Below are positions 9,966 through 16,912 of a stretch of DNA of 47,207 nucleotides, one piece after another. Where the stretch lies: contig SVJY01000011.1 in assembly GCA_015068765.1 (NCBI GenBank), forward strand, positions 1 through 47,207, in the 5' to 3' direction. The stretch is from Oscillospiraceae bacterium. GTDB taxonomy: Bacteria; Bacillota; Clostridia; UMGS1883; UMGS1540. Made by a program: the position numbers and the translations under genes. The notes under the pieces were generated by a model. That model was not told the DNA's origin. It saw nothing but the letters and a program-made list of their open reading frames with translations, and searched no databases. The stretch's first letter is position 1. The number at the start of each line of letters is the position of its first letter.

Positions 9966-9970
9966 GCGAT

Positions 9971-12178
9971 ATGAAGAAATGTTTTGCATTGACGCTTGTA
10001 TTGATGATATTTGTTTTACTGTGTCCGTCGCTTTCAGCGGCGGACACAGGCAATCTCCTTGTAAACGGGGACTTTGAAAACGGTTCCTCCAGTTGGGGGA
10101 ATATTAATGGAAGCTTCAGTACAATTACAAACGAATCCGTAGGCGGTAATACGGGGAAAAAATTAAAGCTTACAAGAACAAGCACGGAAAGCTCGGAGTG
10201 GGTCTATCAGCGGCTTCTTCCGCCCAAATACACACCGGGGGCTACATACCGTGCAAAGTTTGATTTTTGCGGCGACCTTTCCGGGAGCAGTGGACTGAAT
10301 TTGCAGATGAAATACTATAAGACAAATGCGCCGGAATACGATGCCATCAGTGCCGGCTCCAGGCTGAATACAAACGGCAAGTGGAATACGGTTACGCTTG
10401 ATTTTACCGTGCCCGAGGATTGCAACGAAGAGATGCGCCTTTGGATTCGGCTGTACGGTGCTGCTACAGTATATGTTGATAACGTAGAACTCTATGAAAC
10501 GGCAGGACCCGATGCCTATTTTTTAAATAACAGCACGGTTTTTCATTATGACGAAAAGGAAACGGGAATGCTTTCTGCAAAGTTATCTTCCTTTTATGAA
10601 GAAACCCACGAAGCGGCGAAAAGCATGGTGACCTTTTCGCTCTCGGATAAAGAGAAGGAACTGACAAAAGTTACGCTCCCGTTTACAAATAGAGTGGCGG
10701 AATTTCAGTATCGCGTGGGCGACTATCTTTCGGAGACAAGAAAGGAATGTACCTATTGCATTCAGGTGCATTCACCGGAAGGGGGACTCATAAAGAAAAA
10801 AACGGGAACGCTTTATCTGGTGCCTCGTCCTTCGCGGCTGGATGAAAACGGAAATTATATCATAAACGGGGAGATTTTCAACCCTGTATTCGGATATCAC
10901 GTCTCAACGCCTCTGGAGGGGACGGCGGATGAGGATAATGCCTATAAGGCAGCAAAAGAGGCGGGTCTCAACGTTGTGATAGTTACCATGACCTACAGCC
11001 GCTGGCTTACAGGGCGAAATCGCGTAAATTATGTTTTGAAACAGCTTGATAAATATGATTTATACGGGATATTTTGTCTCTATGATTCCGTTTCGGACTA
11101 TGAAAACGGCGGGACGAAATTACTTACAGCAGGACATCCGAACGAAATTGCAAATACAAGGGCAATGGCAGAAAATCTTGCATATGAAAAGCGTGTGTTT
11201 GCTTGGGCATTGATGGACGAACCGTTTGGGGAGGGAATATCGCCGGAGCGCGAGGCGGAGCTTGAGCTTGCCTATAAAGAGATTCGTGCAAGAGACACAA
11301 TGCATCCGATTTATTGTGTCGATTATAAAAAAGAAAATTTTCAGGCAGACATAAAATATTGCGATATTTTTGCACCTGATCCGTATTCACCTACGCAGAC
11401 ATATGTTTCGGACATAATGGCGCATGCCATGGAAGTGGCAAAGCCGCAGAACAAACCTGTATATGCCGTTTTGGGAACGTACACGCGTCCGAATAATGCG
11501 CCGACTACAGAAGCACTTGTGCGGCATCATATTTATCAGGCACTTTTTGCAGGTGCACGCGGCATTGGGTACTATTCCTTTGATGAATGTGGCGAAACAG
11601 GAAAAGAAGACCTTTGGAAAACAGATCTTTTTGAAGGAATTGTGAGAATCAGCAAGGAATTACCGACGCTTTTTGAAACCATGGTTGGAAAGTCATATAC
11701 GGAAACGAAGAACGAGCAATACATTATGCGAACGTATAAAAACGGAAAAACGGCGATTCTTTCTCTTGCCAAGGATAGCCAAAAAATTACATTAGAGAAG
11801 CATCGTGGTGTCCGTACGTTTTCGGGAGACTCGGGTGTGCTCCTTCGCGATAAGGAATCGTATTCCCTTCATCTGGAACAGTTTACGGCGGTGCTCTTTG
11901 AATATGTATCTCCAGTACAGGTGTGGAAGGATGGCGTGGAAACAGATAAGCTTTCCGCCGGTACGTATTCCGTAACGCATGTGTCGGGAAGTACGGATTT
12001 ATACATTGCACTGTATGCCGCAGAAAGCGGAGAACTTGTAAAGCTTTATGTAGCGAAAAATAAGGCAGGCGGCTCCATGAAGCTGACCGTACCGTCCGAA
12101 GGACAATATATAATGAAGGTTTTTGCTTTTTCTCCGGGGACAATAGTGCCGGTGGCGAAGGCAGTTACCTTGCAATAG
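9971..12178 (+). CDS. Secreted clan GH-A-like glycosidase, paralogue of the preceding gene
   Basis: The product is 735 residues from ATG 9971. The ribosome site GGTGAG at 9961-9966 overlaps the stop codon of the upstream gene; a GTG at 9962 is possible but lacks a site. Residues 1-23 form a signal peptide ending SLSA. A jelly-roll module opens with LLVNGDFENG. The TIM barrel opens near YIINGEIFNPVFGYH and carries VFAWALMDEP with E417 as probable acid/base, then IGYYSFDE. These motifs align in order with the neighbouring giant protein, which shows gene duplication. There is no SLH region, so this copy is probably released or loosely bound. The substrate is unknown. Confidence 0.7.
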   Translation: MKKCFALTLVLMIFVLLCPSLSAADTGNLLVNGDFENGSSSWGNINGSFSTITNESVGGNTGKKLKLTRTSTESSEWVYQRLLPPKYTPGATYRAKFDFCGDLSGSSGLNLQMKYYKTNAPEYDAISAGSRLNTNGKWNTVTLDFTVPEDCNEEMRLWIRLYGAATVYVDNVELYETAGPDAYFLNNSTVFHYDEKETGMLSAKLSSFYEETHEAAKSMVTFSLSDKEKELTKVTLPFTNRVAEFQYRVGDYLSETRKECTYCIQVHSPEGGLIKKKTGTLYLVPRPSRLDENGNYIINGEIFNPVFGYHVSTPLEGTADEDNAYKAAKEAGLNVVIVTMTYSRWLTGRNRVNYVLKQLDKYDLYGIFCLYDSVSDYENGGTKLLTAGHPNEIANTRAMAENLAYEKRVFAWALMDEPFGEGISPEREAELELAYKEIRARDTMHPIYCVDYKKENFQADIKYCDIFAPDPYSPTQTYVSDIMAHAMEVAKPQNKPVYAVLGTYTRPNNAPTTEALVRHHIYQALFAGARGIGYYSFDECGETGKEDLWKTDLFEGIVRISKELPTLFETMVGKSYTETKNEQYIMRTYKNGKTAILSLAKDSQKITLEKHRGVRTFSGDSGVLLRDKESYSLHLEQFTAVLFEYVSPVQVWKDGVETDKLSAGTYSVTHVSGSTDLYIALYAAESGELVKLYVAKNKAGGSMKLTVPSEGQYIMKVFAFSPGTIVPVAKAVTLQ

Positions 12179-12190
12179 AGAGGATGGAAA

Positions 12191-13738
12191 ATGAAATATA
12201 CTTTTAAAATGCAGGAAGGCGAATATTGGTGGGGAGGCAGTACATATGATGGCATAAGCATGCCCTTTTCTGCTCTCAGTACGTATGAAGCCGATTATCG
12301 CATAAATGCACTGAATCAAACGATGCCGCTGTTTCTTTCCAATCACGGCTGCTACATCTGGAGCGAAAAGCCCTTTGCCGTAAAAATAGAAAACGGTATA
12401 TTCTATATGGAAGGTGAAGAAATTACGCTATATGAAGCAGGCGAAACGCTTCGGGATGCATATCTTGCGGCGATGCGTGCACATTTCCCGTTTTCGGGGA
12501 AAACGCTCCCACGACTTTTCTTTGAGACAACGCAGTATAACACCTGGATGGAATTTACCTATACGCCCACCCAGGAAGGTGTTCTTCGTTATGCGGAAGA
12601 CATTCTGAAAAACGGCTTTGCACCCGGTATTTTGATTATCGACGAAGGATGGCAACGGGAATACGGGGATTGGCGATTTAACCCCGAAACGTTCCCGAAT
12701 CCGAAGAAAATGGTAGAAAAACTTCACGAAATGGGTTTTACCGTTATGGTCTGGGTAACGCCGTTTGTGCGGCCGGACGGAGAGCGCTTTGTTCGTAATG
12801 CCTATTATGACAATAAGGATAAAAACTATTTTGCAAGAACAGATGATGGTGAGGTTGCATTTGTGCGCTGGTGGAACGGCGTAAGTGCCGTGTTGGATTT
12901 TACAAAGGAAAGCGACAGGGAATATCTCGACACACAGCTTCAGGCTCTTATGCAGGATATAGGGGTTGACGGCTTCAAATTTGACGGAGGAACGGTTTGT
13001 TGTTATTCCAAGGGGCTTGCTGCAGTCGGACCCTTGATTTCCTCAGAGAAAGAAGCATATGAATACAATCTTGCGTGGAATGCTTTCGGGGAAAGATATA
13101 CATTCCATGAATACAAGGATACGTTTAAAGGCGGGGGAAAAGCTGTCATTCAGCGTATTTGCGATAAAAGACATCGCTGGACGGATCAGGGACTTGATTG
13201 TCTGATTCCTTCCGGCATCGCTATGGGCCTTATCGGGCATCCATTTGTTTGCCCTGATATGGTTGGCGGGGGCGAATGGACAGATGCTGATGGCGAAAAC
13301 GGAAAGATTGACGAGGAACTTTTTGTGCGTATGGCACAGTGCTCGGCACTCTTCCCGATGATGCAGTTTTCTTTGGCCCCCTGGCGTGTGCTTTCGCCGG
13401 AAAATCTGGCGTTGGTTCGTGACGCTGCGAACCTTCACCGGAAAATGGCACCGGAAATCTGTGCCTGTATTTCGGATAGCGAAGTGACGGGCGAACCCAC
13501 ATTGCGGCCGCTTTGCTACCAATATCCGGGATGTGGTTATGAAACCATTACGGATCAGTTCCTTATCGGTTCGGATATTATGGTGGCTCCCGTCATTACG
13601 CCCGGTACAAGGGAACGGACGGTTGTTTTTCCGGAAGGAAAATGGAAAGCCGCAGACGGCACGGTTTACAGCGGCGGAAAAAGCGAAACGGTTCCGGCAC
13701 CACTGGAGACACTTTTATATTATAAAAGAATTGACTAA
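12191..13738 (+). CDS. GH31 family alpha-glycosidase
   Basis: The 515-residue protein has no signal peptide and starts at ATG 12191 after the site GAGAGGATGG. It shows the GH31 barrel signatures: PGILIIDEGWQ, FTVMVWVTPFVRPDG, the nucleophile motif DGFKFDGG with D265, and the acid/base segment RWTDQ with D332, then GHPFVCPDMVGGGEW. GH31 enzymes hydrolyse alpha-glucosides, alpha-xylosides and related bonds with retention. Being cytoplasmic, it should finish products of the secreted enzymes upstream. It is shorter than many GH31 enzymes and has only a brief N-terminal beta-region. The exact sugar cannot be read from the sequence. Confidence 0.85.
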   Translation: MKYTFKMQEGEYWWGGSTYDGISMPFSALSTYEADYRINALNQTMPLFLSNHGCYIWSEKPFAVKIENGIFYMEGEEITLYEAGETLRDAYLAAMRAHFPFSGKTLPRLFFETTQYNTWMEFTYTPTQEGVLRYAEDILKNGFAPGILIIDEGWQREYGDWRFNPETFPNPKKMVEKLHEMGFTVMVWVTPFVRPDGERFVRNAYYDNKDKNYFARTDDGEVAFVRWWNGVSAVLDFTKESDREYLDTQLQALMQDIGVDGFKFDGGTVCCYSKGLAAVGPLISSEKEAYEYNLAWNAFGERYTFHEYKDTFKGGGKAVIQRICDKRHRWTDQGLDCLIPSGIAMGLIGHPFVCPDMVGGGEWTDADGENGKIDEELFVRMAQCSALFPMMQFSLAPWRVLSPENLALVRDAANLHRKMAPEICACISDSEVTGEPTLRPLCYQYPGCGYETITDQFLIGSDIMVAPVITPGTRERTVVFPEGKWKAADGTVYSGGKSETVPAPLETLLYYKRID

Positions 13739-13772
13739 ACTTAATACTTGGATAAATGATAATAGACGGTGT

Positions 13773-13807
13773 AACCGCCGAAAACAAATACGTTTTCGGC
13801 GGTTTTT
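13773..13807 (+). terminator. Intrinsic terminator of the glycan locus
   Basis: A perfect 13-bp stem AACCGCCGAAAAC / GTTTTCGGCGGTT (13773-13785 and 13792-13804) with a six-base loop is followed directly by TTTTT. It lies 35 bases after the GH31 stop codon. Confidence 0.9.
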
Positions 13808-13837
13808 GTCTTTCATGTACATAATAGATGTAAATTG

Positions 13838-13930
13838 TGCCGAAGGTGCGCTCGTAAAAAGGTGGTAGCGACAGCGAGCCTTTTTGCGAAAAAGAAAGAG
13901 TGGCGGAATGAGCGAACTCTGATTTTTATA
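13838..13930. repeat. RNA-gene flank repeat, copy 1
   Basis: This stretch shares blocks with 14309-14443, notably CGTAAAAAGGTGGTAGCGAC and CTTTTTGCGAAA, and ends at the tRNA terminator. Copy 2 has about 45 extra bases inside. The two copies suggest duplication of the downstream flank of an RNA gene. Confidence 0.65.
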
Positions 13931-13931
13931 T

Positions 13932-13967
13932 AAAAAATCAGAGCAAGCGATATACAGCTTGCTCTGA
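13932..13967 (-). terminator. Terminator of tRNA-Arg
   Basis: Reading leftward, a perfect 11-bp stem TCAGAGCAAGC / GCTTGCTCTGA (13938-13948 with 13957-13967) begins two bases after the CCA end of the tRNA and runs into a T-tract (A-run at 13932-13937 on the plus strand). Confidence 0.85.
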
Positions 13968-13969
13968 CG

Positions 13970-14046
13970 TGGCGTCCCAGACAGGAATCGAACCTGTGGC
14001 GTTCCGCTTAGGAGGCGGACCCTCTATCCTACTGAGGTACTGAGAC
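13970..14046 (-). tRNA. tRNA-Arg (anticodon CCU)
   Basis: On the minus strand the acceptor GTCTCAG pairs with CTGGGAC (one G-U). The D-stem is CCTC/GAGG. The anticodon arm is TCCGC-CTCCTAA-GCGGA, giving CCU. The T-arm is ACAGG-TTCGATT-CCTGT. The discriminator is G and CCA is encoded (13970-13972). The fold is complete, so it should be functional. Rare-codon Arg(CCU) genes are frequent integration sites for mobile elements. Confidence 0.93.
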
Positions 14047-14094
14047 AAATATATTTTTATGCACCCTTCTGAATATATGGGGAAATGTCCCGCC

Positions 14095-14138
14095 TTCCGC
14101 TTAGGAGGGGCTTGTGATATCCACTTAACTATGGGGGC
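14095..14138 (-). pseudogene. Half tRNA-Arg(CCU), chimeric at the anticodon loop
   Basis: The minus strand reads a tRNA 5' half from 14138: acceptor GCCCCCA, TA, an imperfect D-arm, and an AGCCC stem strand leading into CTCCTAA. The 3' anticodon strand should be a GGGCT-like match but is GCGGA, which belongs to the neighbouring intact tRNA. No T-arm or acceptor 3' strand follows. The 14 bases 14095-14108 are identical to 14002-14015 in the intact gene. This is what recombination in the anticodon loop would leave. Confidence 0.7.
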
Positions 14139-14243
14139 AACCGGATGCCTTCTTATTATACATTAAACAGGTCGGAAAAGTCAATCCCCCGGGGAGAAAA
14201 ATTTTTTGAACAGTTTGGGGAGAAGGAAGAGCAAGGAAGCCGG

Positions 14244-14283
14244 CTGATTTTTTTGCATAAAAAATCGGAACAAGCGTAACTTT
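14244..14283 (-). repeat. Truncated copy of the RNA-gene terminator
   Basis: The sequence AAAAATCGGAACAAGCGTAA recurs at 14444-14464, but here the second stem arm is missing (ACTTTGAGG instead of ACTTGTTCCG). It is a broken copy of the terminator at 14444-14473. Confidence 0.65.
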
Positions 14284-14308
14284 GAGGAAGGAAAGACGTG
14301 GAAAAAAG

Positions 14309-14443
14309 TGCCGCAGGCACAGTCGTAAAAAGGTGGTAGCGACAGTGAGCCGTCGTGAGAGCGTTTACAAACGAACAGGGGAGCCGAGCGAGGCTTTTTG
14401 CGAAAGAGGAGGAACAGTGGAGCGGGTGACTGATTTTTTGTAT
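14309..14443. repeat. RNA-gene flank repeat, copy 2
   Basis: It is the counterpart of 13838-13930, with an insert of about 45 bases near 14350-14394. The order of blocks relative to the adjacent terminator is the same as in copy 1. Confidence 0.65.
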
Positions 14444-14473
14444 AAAAAATCGGAACAAGCGTAACTTGTTCCG
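14444..14473 (-). terminator. Terminator next to the tmRNA-like 3' end
   Basis: The minus strand has CGGAACAAG / CTTGTTCCG (9 bp, five-base loop, 14451-14473) followed by a T-run. It sits three bases from the CCA-like end at 14477, with the same geometry as the intact tRNA and its terminator. Confidence 0.8.
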
Positions 14474-14476
14474 ACG

Positions 14477-14496
14477 TGGTGGAGGCGGCGGGAGTT
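14477..14496 (-). other. tmRNA (ssrA)-like 3' end fragment, possible att remnant
   Basis: The minus strand reads AACTCCCGCCGCCTCCACCA, which matches the T-arm 3' strand, acceptor strand and CCA end of tmRNA. Upstream of it the match stops at once (poly-A and unrelated sequence), so only the last 20 bases exist. Integrative elements that use ssrA leave just such a 3' fragment at one end. A tRNA 3' end is an alternative, but CTCCACCA favours tmRNA. Confidence 0.55.
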
Positions 14497-14678
14497 TTTT
14501 CTGTCGAAAAAACATTTTCACGGGTTCGCACACCATACTTAAAAAGTGCGAAAAAATGGCGTTTTTGCCACAAAAAAGTTACGCACGCACAAGCGAAAAT
14601 TTTCTATTTTAATTTTTTTCGGGGATTTTTCGGGGATTTTCCCTTCGCAAATCGCCCCCATTTAGAAGGGGGGTGCGT

Positions 14679-15140
14679 GTGTTGACATTCACCGAAGCTT
14701 ACACACGATATTATCCCTCTGTCATGAAAAACTGTAGAAAATTTTTTGCAGACGAGCATACCGCCCGTGACGCCACGCAGGAAACCTTGTACAAGCTGAT
14801 GATACACTGGGATGAGCTTTATGACAAAGAGGCACTGGATGCATGGCTGAAGAAGGTTGCTTACAACACTTGCGTCGACATTTACCGCAAGCAGAAAAAA
14901 GAAATCCCCTTCGATGAAATTCGCCAGGCGGAATTTTTTGAAGAGGATATAGGAAAAGAGCTTTTTAATGAGGCCAAGGAAATTGTAAAAAACCTCCCGT
15001 CTATTTATCGGGAAATTTTTCACCTATCCTTCGTCTGTGGTTATACCGGGCAACAAATCGCCGATCGTCTCTGTATCCCGCTCTCCACGGTCAAGACCCG
15101 TGTGCGTGTCTGTCTCCAGAAGATACAGGCCTCTCTTTGA
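14679..15140 (+). CDS. Small sigma-70 family (ECF-like) sigma factor
   Basis: The product is about 153 residues. Region 2 is visible as FTEAYTRYYPSVMKNCRKFF, then HTARDATQETLYKLMIHWDEL and LDAWLKKVAYNTCVDIYRKQ. Region 4 follows as IVKNLPSIYREIFHLSFVCG, then TGQQIADRLCIPLSTVKTRV. It should direct RNA polymerase to a small set of promoters. The ribosome site GAAGGGGGG (14664-14672) suits GTG 14679 or TTG 14682 better than GTG 14673, which is too close. No anti-sigma gene is adjacent. Its last 117 bases overlap the oppositely oriented DUF6514-like gene. It could belong to the host or to the mobile region. Confidence 0.8.
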   Translation: MLTFTEAYTRYYPSVMKNCRKFFADEHTARDATQETLYKLMIHWDELYDKEALDAWLKKVAYNTCVDIYRKQKKEIPFDEIRQAEFFEEDIGKELFNEAKEIVKNLPSIYREIFHLSFVCGYTGQQIADRLCIPLSTVKTRVRVCLQKIQASL

Positions 15141-15389
15141 TTGCCACCGCCCATAAATGTAATCATCTACCACATCATCAAGGGTACAAGGTGTAACGGT
15201 ATGCCTGGCAAGCCGTACCAAGAATCTATACACCTTCTCTGCCGTATCCGGGATAAATCGCACAGCACTCTCATTGCTGTGCGTGTCCCGGATTTCTATT
15301 CCGCACATCCCTCCCTTCAATACAAGATAATACTCCAGCTTCATGCGTGGGGCTTTTACGTGTGTTTGTTTAATTTTGATCCTTTGCAT
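15024..15389 (-). CDS. DUF6514-like protein
   Basis: The 121-residue frame starts at ATG 15389, nine bases after an AGGAG site. Residues 16-80 (MKLEYYLVLKGGMCGIEIRD, FIPDTAEKVYRFLVRLARHT, PCTLDDVVDDYI) resemble the DUF6514 family of Clostridia; its function is unknown. The last 38 codons run antisense through the end of the sigma-factor gene. The conserved part ends near that point, so the tail may be simple extension to the next stop. The family call is from memory of the pattern and is moderate. Confidence 0.6.
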   Translation of the reverse strand: MQRIKIKQTHVKAPRMKLEYYLVLKGGMCGIEIRDTHSNESAVRFIPDTAEKVYRFLVRLARHTVTPCTLDDVVDDYIYGRWQSKRGLYLLETDTHTGLDRGERDTETIGDLLPGITTDEG

Positions 15390-15460
15390 CCGTACACACT
15401 CCTTTCCTTCCACGCACGCAAAAAGCCGGATAAAGTTTGCTTTTTTATAATTTTTTTCAC

Positions 15461-15489
15461 AATAAAGAAAGTGAGGCGTATTGCCCCAC
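15461..15489 (-). terminator. Terminator of the integrase gene
   Basis: The minus strand has GTGGGGC-AATAC-GCCTCAC (7 bp with one G-U) followed by TTTCTTTATT. It begins five bases after the integrase stop codon. The prophage left attachment site should lie beyond it, but no repeat can be confirmed without the right end. Confidence 0.65.
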
Positions 15490-15493
15490 TATC

Positions 15494-16630
15494 TTATCTT
15501 GCTTCATTGTTTTTGGGAAGAGGAATTTGGTTTAAGAGTGCTACGGCTCTTTCCTCTTCTCTTGGATACAGATGGGAATATGTATTCCATGTCATTTCAA
15601 TTTTAGAATGGCCGAGACGGCGAGCGATTTCCTGTATATTGATTCCCTCATTGGCGAGAAGGGAAGCATGGGAATGGCGGAAATCGTGGATACGAATTTT
15701 AGGAAGTCCGGCTTTCTCGGCATATTGTTTATTTTTCTTTTCAATGCTTGTATCACGAAGAGCATGGAGACCGCCGCAGATTTTTGCGTGTTTAGAATAC
15801 ACGCCGTTTTTCTTTTGCCATTTTCTTTGTTCTTCAAATACGGCAAGAAGCGGAAGCGGTACCTGTAAGGTGCGGTCGGACGACTTGTTTTTGGGCGGGG
15901 TGATGCGATCATCCCCTTCCAGCTTTTGCACGATATTTTTACCGATATGCAGAATGTCACCGTCAAGGTCTGTCCAGTCTAAGGCGTTGGCCTCTCCTTT
16001 TCGTGCACCGGTATAAAAGAGGGTGGAGAAAAAGGCATAATATCGCATGTCCCCCGTTTCCTGTGCATCGGCATAGGCGGCGGCAATGAATTTTTGAAAC
16101 TGCTCCGCAGTGTAGTATTGCAGGGCCTCTTTTTTTTCGTAGGCATCCTTGAAATTGCCGACACGGTGCAAAGGGTTCTTCGGAAGCAGGTCGATACGGA
16201 CGGCGTAATTCAGCATAGCACGAAGGACGGAATATATGTTTTTTCGCATAGTAAAGGAAAGTCCTTTTTCGTTAATGGCCGTCTTCCAATCCTCCAAAAG
16301 GGTAACGTTCAGCTTGTCAATACGGTTTTTTCCTAAAAAGGGGAGGATATGCGTTTCGTAAATACATTGATTTTTAGCCAGCGTGCTTTCTCGAACCTCG
16401 TGCTTTTGTGCGGCGAAGTAACGAACAGAAAGCGCTTCGACTGTGATGGCGGAGGGTGTTGTCTCCTTGCAGGAAAGGCTTAGCTGCCATTCCGTTTCCT
16501 TCGCTTCTTCGATGCCGTACACGGTACGCTCAACCTGTCGTGCTTTTCCGTATGCATCCGTGAAGTTCACACGGACCCGGTAGCCTTGTTTGCCGTTTTT
16601 CTTTTTGCCGTCGATTTTCGTGATGGGCAT
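15494..16630 (-). CDS. int: Tyrosine-type site-specific integrase
   Basis: The 378-residue protein has an N-terminal arm-binding domain (KKNGKQGYRVRVNFTDAYGK), a SAM-like core-binding domain at about 65-150, and a catalytic domain. The catalytic set is visible: R210 in TGARKGE, H315 and R318 in HDFRHSH, H341 in LGHSKIEM and the nucleophile Y351 in NTYSHLYP. It would integrate and excise the prophage. It lies at the left edge reading outward, the usual place beside attL. AAGGAAG precedes ATG 16630. A strong promoter, structured leader and terminator lie upstream. Confidence 0.95.
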   Translation of the reverse strand: MPITKIDGKKKNGKQGYRVRVNFTDAYGKARQVERTVYGIEEAKETEWQLSLSCKETTPSAITVEALSVRYFAAQKHEVRESTLAKNQCIYETHILPFLGKNRIDKLNVTLLEDWKTAINEKGLSFTMRKNIYSVLRAMLNYAVRIDLLPKNPLHRVGNFKDAYEKKEALQYYTAEQFQKFIAAAYADAQETGDMRYYAFFSTLFYTGARKGEANALDWTDLDGDILHIGKNIVQKLEGDDRITPPKNKSSDRTLQVPLPLLAVFEEQRKWQKKNGVYSKHAKICGGLHALRDTSIEKKNKQYAEKAGLPKIRIHDFRHSHASLLANEGINIQEIARRLGHSKIEMTWNTYSHLYPREEERAVALLNQIPLPKNNEAR

Positions 16631-16668
16631 GGCAAGCTTCCTTTCTTTTGTAATTTTCCAATTAAAAT

Positions 16669-16860
16669 AAAAAGGCAGACGTGACCGTCTGCCCGTTATC
16701 GCAGATATAAAGGATGGGCGGTGTATCCATCATCTCAGATACCCAGGATGGGGTGCGTCGGGAACCATTTCCGACCTCAATATATCCATTATGCGATTTC
16801 AATCAAACCGACCACTAACGCATATCGGCAAGCGTTGATAGTGTGGAAACTACCATCTCT
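16669..16860 (-). ncRNA. Structured leader or non-coding RNA upstream of int, ending in a terminator
   Basis: Transcription from the perfect promoter at 16867-16895 would start near 16860. About 190 bases follow with several local stems: GGTAGT/ACTATC, AACGC/GCGTT, GTCGGAAA/TTCCCGAC, CCCA/TGGG and GGAT/ATCC. It ends in an intrinsic terminator GGCAGACG-GTCA-CGTCTGCC plus TTTTTATTTT (16669-16693). The int ATG lies 38 bases beyond. It may be an attenuating leader or a free RNA. A 23-codon frame that begins MMDTPPILYICD spans the terminator and could be a leader peptide. I do not recognise the RNA class. Confidence 0.55.
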
Positions 16861-16866
16861 GCCTGT

Positions 16867-16895
16867 ATTATATTCAAAATTCATTAGTTTGTCAA
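16867..16895 (-). promoter_or_regulatory. Consensus sigma-70 promoter for int leader
   Basis: The minus strand has TTGACA (16890-16895), 17 bases, then TATAAT (16867-16872). Both boxes are perfect. It drives the leader and possibly int. Confidence 0.85.
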
Positions 16896-16912
16896 TGTTT
16901 TTACGATAAACT

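Noticed and set aside
13838-14496. CRISPR array in the repeat-rich RNA region
   Set aside because: The repeats are few, of unequal length and spacing, and each is a terminator plus flank. No regular spacer pattern and no cas gene are present.
14156-14573. Two overlapping minus-strand frames of 126-130 codons in the RNA-gene region
   Set aside because: They are rich in Phe, Ser, Pro and Cys without domain pattern, lack ribosome sites and run across terminators and repeats. They are chance frames.
15141-16016. Plus-strand frame of 291 codons antisense to the integrase
   Set aside because: It is the mirror of a clear tyrosine recombinase, has biased composition and no ribosome site or family motif.
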